DNA of 64,000 nt, taken from Devosia sp. 67-54 (GTDB lineage Bacteria > Pseudomonadota > Alphaproteobacteria > Rhizobiales > Devosiaceae). The notes beneath the pieces are model-generated. The model had not been told where the DNA came from. It saw only the letters and a program-made list of their open reading frames with translations, and did no database searches. The stretch is from assembly GCF_001899075.1 (NCBI RefSeq), contig NZ_MKVA01000006.1:248001-312000 (forward strand), given 5' to 3'. Position 1 is the stretch's first letter. Each line of letters starts with the position of its first letter. A program made the position numbers and the translations under genes. Shown in pieces: positions 26,446 to 34,015 of this stretch.

Positions 26446-27753
26446 CTATTCGGCGGGCTTGCCCGCAGCGGCCGATGCATGCCCGGCAAAGCCCTTGGCG
26501 AGACCATGGTACAGGCGTTCCTTGCAGACGATCGCCGCCGTGCCGTCGGCAATGATGGCACAGGCGATCAGCGCCAGCAGCAGCGAGTGGGTGTCGGTCA
26601 TTTCCATGACGATGACGGTCGAGGTCAACGGCGCGCGCACCACGCCGACGAAATAGCTCGTCATCATCAGCAGTGCGATCGTGCCGGGCGGCACGCCGCC
26701 GAACAGCGGCGCCAATAGTCCGCCCAGGCCGGCGCCCACCGACAGCGACGGTGCGAATACGCCGCCGGGGATGCCGCTGATCGTCGTTGCGAGCGTCGCA
26801 ATGAATTTGGCGGGCGCATACCACAGCGGCAGCGTGCCGCCCTCGATCAGCGCCCGTGCCGGGGCGTAGCCCGTGCCCCAGGTCAGTCCGCTGCTGCCCA
26901 CCCCCATCAGCGCCACCGCGAGGCCGCAGACCCCGGCGAAAATCACCGGATGCCGGCGAACCCAGGTCAGCACCGGAGCCGCGCCGTTGGCGGCGAACAG
27001 CACCAGCCGCGAGAACAGTCCGCCGGCAATGCCGCCCACCACGCCGATCACCGGCACCGCGACGAGGCCGGCGGCGAGTGTCATCGAATCGTGCAGCGAT
27101 CCGAAATACAGATAGTCGCCGGCGATGCCGAGGCTGACGAGGCCCGAGATCACCACGGCCGCCATCACCAGCAGGGTCAGGCGCTGTTCATAGGCCGCCG
27201 CCAGCTCCTCGAGGGCGAACACCACGCCGGCCAGCGGCGTATTGAAGGCACCTGACACGCCCGCTGCGCCACCCGCGATCACCACGGCGGCGGAGAGCGG
27301 CACCTTCAGCACGCGGTGCATCGCGGTCATGATGGCGGCGCTGATCTGCACCGTCGGCCCTTCGCGGCCCGACGACGCGCCCAGCATCAGCCCGGCGATG
27401 GTGACGACGGTCTTGGCGAGCGCCGTCCGCAGCGACACCAGCGGCGAGTGCTCCGGCTGCGGCAGCCGCGCCGCGGCGATCACCTGGGGAATGCCGGAGC
27501 CGCGCGCCTCCGGAGTGAACCGGCGCGTCAGATAGACCAGCAGCATGAAGCCGAGCGGCGTGATCGCCAGCAGCGCCGGCCCCAGCCGCGACGCCCCGGC
27601 GGCGAACACGCGCTGCGTCTGGTCCGACAGCATCGCGAAAGCCAGCGCCACGAGGCCGATCAGCACCGCGCCCAGCAGCGTCGCGGCGCGGCGTCGCAGG
27701 GTCTGGCGAAGTTCCGGGGAAGCAAGCGGGGAGAGGAGTCGCACGCCGATCAA
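26446..27753 (-). CDS. ClC-family chloride channel/antiporter
   Basis: A 435-residue integral membrane protein with the ClC signature elements: GSGIP at 85-89, GREGPTVQ at 129-136 (the gating glutamate is Glu131), and a distal segment TSYFVGVVRAPLTSTVIVMEMT typical of the last half. About ten hydrophobic helices are evident. Bacterial ClC proteins move chloride, usually as H+/Cl- antiporters, sometimes fluoride; no fluoride riboswitch is visible upstream. There is no C-terminal CBS domain. It ends two bases from the lysK stop and converges on it. Confidence 0.92.
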   Translation of the reverse strand: MIGVRLLSPLASPELRQTLRRRAATLLGAVLIGLVALAFAMLSDQTQRVFAAGASRLGPALLAITPLGFMLLVYLTRRFTPEARGSGIPQVIAAARLPQPEHSPLVSLRTALAKTVVTIAGLMLGASSGREGPTVQISAAIMTAMHRVLKVPLSAAVVIAGGAAGVSGAFNTPLAGVVFALEELAAAYEQRLTLLVMAAVVISGLVSLGIAGDYLYFGSLHDSMTLAAGLVAVPVIGVVGGIAGGLFSRLVLFAANGAAPVLTWVRRHPVIFAGVCGLAVALMGVGSSGLTWGTGYAPARALIEGGTLPLWYAPAKFIATLATTISGIPGGVFAPSLSVGAGLGGLLAPLFGGVPPGTIALLMMTSYFVGVVRAPLTSTVIVMEMTDTHSLLLALIACAIIADGTAAIVCKERLYHGLAKGFAGHASAAAGKPAE

Positions 27754-27783
27754 TTGCGCCGCCCTGCCGGCCGGGTCAAGGCG

Positions 27784-28401
27784 CTACAGATGCGCCTTGA
27801 GGAAGGCGACGGTTTCGCCGAAGGCGAGGTCGGCGGCAGCCGCGTCGTATTCCGGTCGGTCGGCCTCGGCGAACCAGTGCTTGGTGCCCGAATGCAGCAG
27901 CGTCACGCCGGCATTGGCGGCGGCCAGGGCCTCGGCCATGTCGCGCTGCTCCTCGGGGCCGTCGAACGCATCGGTCTCGGCGAAATGCGCCAGCACCTTG
28001 GTGGATCCGCTGTTGAAATTGCCCACATGCGCGGCGTAGTAGGCGACCACCGCGCGCAGGTTCGGCGCCTCTGGCCCGATCAGCCGCAGCAGCTGGAAGC
28101 CGCCGAACGAGAAGCCGACGGCGCCGAGCTCCGCCTGCGTCACTGCCGGATGCCGGCTGAGTTCGTCCAGCGCCGCCGTGAGCTTGGGCACCGCTTGCGG
28201 CCAGGTCGCATCGGCCAGCTTTTCGGCCCCCGCCGGATCGGTCGTCACCGCGCCGTCGAACAGGTCGGGCAGGGCGACGACGAAGCCCTGTTGCGCGAGT
28301 GTCGCGCCGTAGCTCAGGATCGTTTGGTTGAGGCCCCACCAGGGATGCACCACCAGCACACCCGGACCCTTGCCTTGCGGCGGCAGCACGATCTCCATCA
28401 T
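27784..28401 (-). CDS. Dienelactone hydrolase family alpha/beta hydrolase
   Basis: A 205-residue alpha/beta hydrolase. The dienelactone hydrolase look is clear: VLVVHPWWGLN near the start, nucleophile Ser98 in GFSFGGFQLL (Cys in true dienelactone hydrolases), acid Asp in TDAFDGPEE and His in KHWFAE. The substrate is unknown. It overlaps the upstream acetyltransferase gene by ATGA and is the last of three coupled genes (S24 repressor, acetyltransferase, hydrolase). The open frame extends upstream as a long antisense read but ATG 28401 is the natural start. Confidence 0.88.
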   Translation of the reverse strand: MMEIVLPPQGKGPGVLVVHPWWGLNQTILSYGATLAQQGFVVALPDLFDGAVTTDPAGAEKLADATWPQAVPKLTAALDELSRHPAVTQAELGAVGFSFGGFQLLRLIGPEAPNLRAVVAYYAAHVGNFNSGSTKVLAHFAETDAFDGPEEQRDMAEALAAANAGVTLLHSGTKHWFAEADRPEYDAAAADLAFGETVAFLKAHL

Positions 28402-28865
28402 TGGCCTTCCTCGCTATGCAGCAGCTTGCGGAAATACACGACGCGCTCGGTCTCCGAAAAGCCGAGGGCGCCGTGCAGGGCCTGGCTGTCGCGATTGGCG
28501 ATGTCGGCGTCGGAGGCGAGCTCGGTGCAGCCTGCGGCCCGCGCCCACGTCTCGACGGCGCGCACGAGGCTGCTCGCCACGCCGGCGCGGCGATGTTCGG
28601 GGACGACATAGATTCCTTCGAGGAAGCCGACCGGCGACGTCTCGCAGCCATTGACGTAGTCGCTGCGCAGGCTCGCTTCGGCAAACCCCGCGGCGGCGCC
28701 GTCGATGCGGGCGATGAAGGCCGGGGTGCGGCGCGGATGCGAGAGCGCCTCGGCGATATCCCGCTGATGCTCGTCGGACGGCGCGTGCGGCCACAGGGCC
28801 TGCCGCAGGCGGGCCCATTCGCCGGCGTCGGCGGCGGTGGCCGGCGCCACGGCGACCGCCGTCAC
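28398..28865 (-). CDS. GNAT acetyltransferase, AAC(6')-I-like
   Basis: A 155-residue GNAT enzyme. The middle and end match aminoglycoside 6'-N-acetyltransferases closely: FLEGIYVVPEHRRAGVASSL (acetyl-CoA motif A, HRRAGVA), CTELASDADIANRDS, and LGFSETERVVYFRK. Chromosomal AAC(6')-like enzymes can confer aminoglycoside resistance or act on other substrates; activity is not shown by sequence. The start is a GTG in a GTGA overlap with the S24 gene upstream, and the stop overlaps the hydrolase by ATGA. The GTG needs no separate promoter. Long shadow ORFs over the same region are antisense noise. Confidence 0.85.
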   Translation of the reverse strand: MTAVAVAPATAADAGEWARLRQALWPHAPSDEHQRDIAEALSHPRRTPAFIARIDGAAAGFAEASLRSDYVNGCETSPVGFLEGIYVVPEHRRAGVASSLVRAVETWARAAGCTELASDADIANRDSQALHGALGFSETERVVYFRKLLHSEEGQ

Positions 28866-29509
28866 TGGCTGGCCCAGATGATGCGCGCGATCCACTCGAC
28901 ATCGGACATGTCGATGAGCCGCGGGGCGTGGTTGGTGTTGAGCGAATGCAATTCGACGAGATTGGCGGTCTGTCGCGCCAGGATCTTGGCCATCACTTCG
29001 CCGTCGCGCGTCTTCACCACCACGCGGTCGCCGCGCCGCACCTGCTCGTTGCGCGACACCACGATGCGGTCGCCGTCGCGATAGAGCGGCAGCATCGAAT
29101 CGCCGGTGACTTCGAGCGCATAGATGCCCGGCTCGCCCGGTGCCGGCAGGTGCACCTCGTCCCAGCCGTCGCCCGCGGGAAAGCCCGCGGCATCGAAGAA
29201 GCCGCCGGCGCCCGCCTGCGCAAGGCCGAGCAGCGGCACCGTGGCGCCGGTCACGCCGCCCGCGGTCGCCGTCTGCAGGTAGGCGCCACCGGCCGCGAGG
29301 AAGGAATCGAAAGTCTCCCCGGTGGCGTCGAGCAGCTTGGCGATGCTTTCGGTCGACGGCCAGCGTTCGCGCCCGTCGCGGCTGACGCGCTTGGAGCGGT
29401 TGAAGGCCGTGGCATCGAGCCCGGCAAGCTTCGCCAGCCCCGACGGCGTGAAGCCGTGCCGCGTGGCAAGCGAATCGATGGCGTCCCAAATGGCGCTGTG
29501 CGACAGCAT
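28862..29509 (-). CDS. S24-family transcriptional regulator (LexA/CI-like)
   Basis: A 215-residue repressor. Residues about 1-70 are a helix-turn-helix (LAKLAGLDATAFNRSK with a wing); about 90-215 is an S24 peptidase domain with catalytic Ser138 in GDSMLP and Lys175 in VMAKILA. A potential self-cleavage Ala99-Gly100 (LAQAGAGG) is present, as in LexA. So it may lose DNA binding by autocleavage, for instance after DNA damage. It is the first gene of a coupled trio with an AAC(6')-like acetyltransferase and a dienelactone-hydrolase-like protein, and may regulate its own operon. It is a phage-CI-like rather than canonical LexA family member. The upstream 140 bases contain AT-rich sequence suited to a promoter. 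Confidence 0.87.
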   Translation of the reverse strand: MLSHSAIWDAIDSLATRHGFTPSGLAKLAGLDATAFNRSKRVSRDGRERWPSTESIAKLLDATGETFDSFLAAGGAYLQTATAGGVTGATVPLLGLAQAGAGGFFDAAGFPAGDGWDEVHLPAPGEPGIYALEVTGDSMLPLYRDGDRIVVSRNEQVRRGDRVVVKTRDGEVMAKILARQTANLVELHSLNTNHAPRLIDMSDVEWIARIIWASQ

Positions 29510-29650
29510 TTCTGCACCGTTTGAGGAAAATTGTCCCGTCAGGAGACAGAAGTCCTATGTATTAATCCGTGCTTGTCGTCCTGTAAAGGCTTTGCGCCGT
29601 CCATCGGCCGGGATAAGCCTCCCGCCGAACCTACACGGACGTCCACGCCG

Positions 29651-30004
29651 ATGCCCAATCCGGACTTCGTCTACAAGATCGTCACCCGCGCCGCTTTCGA
29701 CGCCGCCGCGGCGGCCGGCGCGTTTCCGCAGATGCCGGTCGACCTGAAGGACGGCTTCATCCATTTCTCCACCGCCGCGCAACTGCGCGACACGCTCCGG
29801 CTGCATTTTGCCGGGCAGTCCGACCTCGTGGTCTTTGCCGTCCGCCCTGCCGACATGGGGCCGGGGCTGCGCTGGGAGGCGTCGCGCGGCGGCCAGATGT
29901 TCCCGCATCATTACGGGCCGCTCGGCACCGCGGCCATCGGCCGGCAGGTGACGGTCTCGGTGGCCGCCGACGGTGCCCTGGCGCTGCCGGATTGGATCGC
30001 ATGA
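29651..30004 (+). CDS. DUF952 family protein
   Basis: A 117-residue protein with the family's hallmarks: VYKIVTRAAFDAA at the start, DLKDGFIHFSTAAQL in the middle and FPHHYGPLGTAAI at the end. DUF952 proteins are small, single-domain and of unknown function, and often sit next to pyrD in alphaproteobacteria. Start ATG at 29651 by family alignment; the ORF is open further upstream to 29531. The stop overlaps pyrD by ATGA, giving coupled translation. Confidence 0.9.
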   Translation: MPNPDFVYKIVTRAAFDAAAAAGAFPQMPVDLKDGFIHFSTAAQLRDTLRLHFAGQSDLVVFAVRPADMGPGLRWEASRGGQMFPHHYGPLGTAAIGRQVTVSVAADGALALPDWIA

Positions 30005-31098
30005 TCCTGTCGGCGCTTTCGCCGCTGCTCCGGGTGCCGCTGCTCGCGAGCCTCACCCGCGACAGCCTGCTGAAGATGGACCCCGAGACCGCGCATGGCG
30101 CCACTATCAACGCGCTGCGCCTCGGGCTCGCGCCGGAGCAGGCCGATCCCGATCCGCCGGAATTGAAGACGCTGCTCGCCGGCCTCGAGCTCAAAAATCC
30201 GGTCGGCATGGCGGCCGGCTTCGACAAGAATGGCGAGGTGCCGCGGCCGCTGGCGCTGATGGGCTTCGGGCTGGTCGAAGTGGGCACCGTCACGCCACGC
30301 CCGCAGGCGGGCAATCCGAAGCCGCGGCTGTTCCGCGTCGGCGGCGCCGAGGGTGTCGTCAACCGCATGGGCTTCAACAATGCCGGCCACGACGAAATGT
30401 ATCGCCGGTTGCACGGCGTGCGCGTGCCGGCGGCGCTCGGCATCAACATCGGCGCCAACAAGGACAGTGCCGATTTCACCGCCGACTACGCCAGGGGTGC
30501 CGCCCGCTTCGCCGGCATCGCCGACTACCTCACCGTCAACATTTCGTCGCCCAACACGCCGGGCCTGCGCGACCTGCAGCAGGAGGAGGCGCTGCAGCGG
30601 CTGCTGCATGCGGTGCTGACGGTGCGCGCGCAAGCGCCGGTGCGCGTGCCGGTGTTCCTCAAGATCGCGCCGGATCTCGATGAGGCCGGTCTCGACGCCA
30701 TCGCCAGGGTGATCGCGACCACCGACCTCGACGGCCTCATCGTCTCCAACACCACCATCCGCCGCGACATGGTCGCCGGACTCGAGAACGCCTCCGAGAG
30801 CGGCGGGCTCAGCGGCAAGCCGCTGTTCGACCTCGCCACCGTCCGCCTGGCGCAGATGCGGCAGCGCACCAGCCTGCCCATCATCGGCGTCGGCGGCATC
30901 CATTCGCCGCAGAGCGCGCTCGCCAAATTCGAGGCGGGCGCCAACGCCGTGCAGCTCTATTCGGCGCTGGTCTTCGGCGGCCTCGATTTGCTCGAACGCA
31001 TCAAGCGCGGCCTGACGGCAGCCGTGCGCAATGCCGGCAAGACCAATATCAGCGAACTGGTGGGCACGAAGACCGGCGAGTGGGCTTCACGCAAATAG
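30001..31098 (+). CDS. pyrD: Dihydroorotate dehydrogenase, quinone-dependent (class 2)
   Basis: Fourth step of pyrimidine synthesis: oxidation of dihydroorotate to orotate with FMN and ubiquinone at the inner membrane. Class 2 features are the N-terminal extension (LLASLTRDSLLKMDPETAHG), NPVGMAAGFDKNG, NRMGFNNAG, NISSPNTPGLRDLQ (catalytic Ser in the loop), and the FMN-binding GVGGI. The 365-residue length is normal. ATG at 30001 lies in an ATGA overlap with the DUF952 gene; a TTG at 29992 is in frame but less likely. The 3' end overlaps the convergent MATE gene by 12 bases. Confidence 0.95.
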   Translation: MILSALSPLLRVPLLASLTRDSLLKMDPETAHGATINALRLGLAPEQADPDPPELKTLLAGLELKNPVGMAAGFDKNGEVPRPLALMGFGLVEVGTVTPRPQAGNPKPRLFRVGGAEGVVNRMGFNNAGHDEMYRRLHGVRVPAALGINIGANKDSADFTADYARGAARFAGIADYLTVNISSPNTPGLRDLQQEEALQRLLHAVLTVRAQAPVRVPVFLKIAPDLDEAGLDAIARVIATTDLDGLIVSNTTIRRDMVAGLENASESGGLSGKPLFDLATVRLAQMRQRTSLPIIGVGGIHSPQSALAKFEAGANAVQLYSALVFGGLDLLERIKRGLTAAVRNAGKTNISELVGTKTGEWASRK

Positions 31099-32424
31099 CG
31101 TCGCCCGCCGCCGCTCCAGCGACCACCAGTAGAACGCGCCGCGCGCCACGAACCACAGATGCAGCGACAGCCACAGCCCGAGATTGCCCAGCGGCATCTT
31201 GAGCACCAGCGCGGCGACCATGAACACCACCAGCGACGCAACCATGCCGTTGCGCATCAGCACGTTCTGCGTCAGCCCGATCAGCAGCCCGTCATAGAGA
31301 ATGGCCGGCATGAAGGTGAGCGTCGCCAGCGCCGCGATCCAGAGATATTGGTGCGCCGCGTGCCGCACCTCCTCGTTGGTGGTCATCAGCGCGGTGAGGG
31401 AGTCGCCGCCGAAATACCACAGCAGCCCCAGCCCCACCGAGATCAGCAGGCCGGCGCGGAAGGAGAGGGCGTAGGCGCGCTCGAATGCCGGCCGCCAGTT
31501 CGCGCCGAGCGCCTTGCCGCTGAGCTGCTCGGCCGCCTGCGCGATGCCGTCGAGGAAGTAGGCGATGATCATCAGCTGGTTGAGCAGCACCGCATTGGCC
31601 GAGAGCTGGATCTCGCCCATGCGCGAGCCTTGCGCCGCGAACCAGGCATAGGCCGTCATCAGCGCCGCCGAGCGGATCATCAGGTCGCGGTTGAGCCCGA
31701 CCAGCCGCTTCAGCGCCTGCACCTCGTGCAGCTCGCCCGGCTTGATGTGCGCCAGCAGCGGCCGCACGCCGCCGAACTTGCGCACGAACAGCGCCAGCCC
31801 GGCGACCGTCGCCACCAGCTCGCCCAGCAGCGTGCCGAAGCCGGCGCCGGCGACGCCCCAGTGGAATACATAGACGAACACCACGCAGGCGACGATGTTC
31901 ACCCCGTGCAGCAGGATCTGGATGGTCATTCCGGTGGTGGCCGCGGCGCGGCCATAGAACCAGCCCAGCATCACGTAGTTGATGAGCACCAGCGGCGCGC
32001 CCCAGATGCGGATGTAGAAATAGAGCGCCAGCGCATCGCGCACGCCGCCCTGCGGCGCCAGCGAGATCTCGGCAATCCAGAACAGCAGCGGGCTCAGCGC
32101 GATCATCAGCACGCCGATGATGGCGGCCAGCACCAGCGCCCGGGCCGCGTGCAGCAGGCCCTCGCGCGGGTCGCGCGCGCCGATCGCCTGCGCGGTGAGT
32201 CCGGCGGTGCCGATCCTGAGGAAATAGGCGAGCGAGAACAGGAAGTCGAACACCAGCGCACCCAGCACCAGCCCGCCCAGCCGGTCGGCGTCGCCCAGCC
32301 GCCCGATCACCGTGATGTCGGTGAAGCCGACCAGCGGTTCGGTGATGAAGGCGAGCGAGGCGGGGATGGCGATGCGGAACACATCGCGGCTGGTCACCTC
32401 GAAGGGGAAGGTCGGGCGCGTCAT
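31087..32424 (-). CDS. MATE-family multidrug efflux transporter
   Basis: A 445-residue protein with twelve hydrophobic segments. The opening matches MATE/DinF exporters: RIAIPASLAFITEPLVGFTDITVIGRLGD, then FDFLFSLAYFLRIGTAGLTAQAIGA, and a repeat-like second half. Such proteins export cationic drugs in exchange for Na+ or H+; DinF-like forms are common in alphaproteobacteria. Substrate not predictable. Starts one base after the kinase stop (TGA-G-ATG), so it is operonic with it. Converges on pyrD with a 12-base overlap. Confidence 0.9.
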   Translation of the reverse strand: MTRPTFPFEVTSRDVFRIAIPASLAFITEPLVGFTDITVIGRLGDADRLGGLVLGALVFDFLFSLAYFLRIGTAGLTAQAIGARDPREGLLHAARALVLAAIIGVLMIALSPLLFWIAEISLAPQGGVRDALALYFYIRIWGAPLVLINYVMLGWFYGRAAATTGMTIQILLHGVNIVACVVFVYVFHWGVAGAGFGTLLGELVATVAGLALFVRKFGGVRPLLAHIKPGELHEVQALKRLVGLNRDLMIRSAALMTAYAWFAAQGSRMGEIQLSANAVLLNQLMIIAYFLDGIAQAAEQLSGKALGANWRPAFERAYALSFRAGLLISVGLGLLWYFGGDSLTALMTTNEEVRHAAHQYLWIAALATLTFMPAILYDGLLIGLTQNVLMRNGMVASLVVFMVAALVLKMPLGNLGLWLSLHLWFVARGAFYWWSLERRRATLFA

Positions 32425-32425
32425 C

Positions 32426-33088
32426 TCAGTCCGCCGTGACGATGTCGATGGCAATGTCGGCGCGCGGCCGCGACCGCATCACCGTGTCGTAATTGACGAG
32501 GTCGACCCGCTCGATATGGGCGCGGTTGCGCGCCTCGGTGAACAGGCCCTCTTCGGCGTGCCGCTTCATCAGCCGCGCCCGCACCAGCTCGCGCGGCACC
32601 GCAAGGAAGATCGCGCGGTCGAGCAGCGGCCGCACCCGCCACCACGGCGCGGTGGCGAGCAGCAGGTAATTGCCCTCGACCACCAGCAACCGCGTGGTTG
32701 CCGGAACGACGAACGCCTCGTCCACCACGTCCTCGATCTTGCGCGAATAGCCGGGGCCGGCGAGGTCGGCGGTGGCTGCTTTCAATTGCATGAGGAAGTC
32801 GGCGAAGGCGGCCCCCTCGAAGGTGTGCGGCATGCCCTTGTCGGCGGCGGTACCGAGGCTCTCGAGCTTGGCATGCTTCATGTGGAAGCCATCCATCGGC
32901 ACATAGGCGGCCACTCCGCCCAACTCCGCCGCCAGCCTTTGCGCCATCGTCGACTTGCCGGTCCCCGGTCCGCCGGCAATGCCGAGCACGCGCCGGCCGG
33001 GCTGCGCCAGCAGCGCCTCGGCCTCGCGCCGCAGCAGCGCCAGCGCGGCGTCCGGCGTCAGCGACAGGGATTGCGGTTCCTGCTCCAT
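32426..33088 (-). CDS. Nucleoside/nucleotide kinase family protein (FrcK-like)
   Basis: A 220-residue P-loop kinase. Walker A is GGPGTGKST (about 39-47), followed by YVPMDGFHM, the DGFH segment of uridine-kinase/phosphoribulokinase-like enzymes; later [11 protein letters not shown] and a C-terminal NYDTVMRS. This is the family that includes the fructose-transport-linked FrcK of rhizobia and PanK-like paralogues. Phosphate acceptor not predictable, but a small sugar or nucleoside is likely. Upstream of and coupled with the MATE gene. Divergent from the TIM-barrel gene by 29 bases. Confidence 0.85.
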   Translation of the reverse strand: MEQEPQSLSLTPDAALALLRREAEALLAQPGRRVLGIAGGPGTGKSTMAQRLAAELGGVAAYVPMDGFHMKHAKLESLGTAADKGMPHTFEGAAFADFLMQLKAATADLAGPGYSRKIEDVVDEAFVVPATTRLLVVEGNYLLLATAPWWRVRPLLDRAIFLAVPRELVRARLMKRHAEEGLFTEARNRAHIERVDLVNYDTVMRSRPRADIAIDIVTAD

Positions 33089-33117
33089 GCCGCTCCACTA
33101 CGTGGTATCAGCACGGA

Positions 33118-33936
33118 ATGCAAAAGCTGCTCATCCTCCAGTCGCTGTGGGCCATGCAGAACCCGCGCTCGGGCTCCGAGCCGCGTCTCGCCGACGCCGT
33201 CGCGCGCATTGCCGCGGCCGGTTTCGACGGCATCGGCGCGCTATGGATCGACCGCGCCGGGGCGCGCGAGGTTGCGGCCATCGCCCGCGACCATGGGCTG
33301 ATCGTCGAGGGGCTGGCGCTGCCGGCCACGGTGGATGAATTGCAGCCGGCGCTGGATTGGGGCGCCGAGTTCGGCCTGCACCATCTCAACGTCCAGCCCA
33401 ATACCCGGCCGCGCGCCCTGCGCGATGCCGTCGCCACGCTCGAGGGCTGGCAGCGCCTCGCCGGCCAGGTGGCGTTCCCGGTCAATTTCGAGACGCATCG
33501 CGGCCGCCTCACCAACGATCTCCTGGTGACGCTCGACCTCATCGATGCGCTGCCCGGCCTGCGCCTCACGGCGGACATCTCGCACTATGTCGTCGGCCGC
33601 GAGATCGAGCTGCCGGTCTCGGCCGAAGCCGACACGCAGGTGAAGGCGGTACTGGCGCACGCCGAGGCCTATCACGGCCGCGTCGCCAGTTCCGAGCAGG
33701 TGCAGATTCCGCTCGGCTTCGCCTGGGCACGCCCTTGGACCGAGCAGTTTACCCGCTGGTGGCGGCACGGCTTCGCCGACTGGCGCCGGCGCTCCGGTCC
33801 CGACGCCGAGCTCACCTTCCTGTGCGAGCTCGGCCCGCAGCCTTACGCCATTGCCGGCGCCGACGGCCGCGATTTGACCGATCGCTGGGAAGAATCGCTG
33901 CAGCTGCGGGACATTGCGCGGGCGTGCTGGGACTAG
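33118..33936 (+). CDS. Xylose-isomerase-like TIM-barrel protein
   Basis: A 272-residue protein of the sugar-phosphate isomerase/AP-endonuclease-2 TIM-barrel superfamily. Visible features: [19 protein letters not shown] at the first helix, [19 protein letters not shown] with metal-type Glu and His, RLTADISHY, and [12 protein letters not shown] near the end with a further metal Glu. Substrate unknown. It is immediately divergent from the kinase gene, so both may act on one sugar-like compound. ATG at 33118. Confidence 0.82.
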   Translation: MQKLLILQSLWAMQNPRSGSEPRLADAVARIAAAGFDGIGALWIDRAGAREVAAIARDHGLIVEGLALPATVDELQPALDWGAEFGLHHLNVQPNTRPRALRDAVATLEGWQRLAGQVAFPVNFETHRGRLTNDLLVTLDLIDALPGLRLTADISHYVVGREIELPVSAEADTQVKAVLAHAEAYHGRVASSEQVQIPLGFAWARPWTEQFTRWWRHGFADWRRRSGPDAELTFLCELGPQPYAIAGADGRDLTDRWEESLQLRDIARACWD

Positions 33937-34015
33937 CAGGCAGGGACCCGGCGCCAGCCGATTTTGCCTTTCCACCGCGCAGCACTATCTTTGACGCTCC
34001 ACCGAGTGCCTCCGC

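Noticed and set aside
26446-27783. Fluoride riboswitch or fluoride-type ClC
   Set aside because: No riboswitch-like fold upstream of the gene and the ClC has ordinary chloride-type motifs (gating Glu present).
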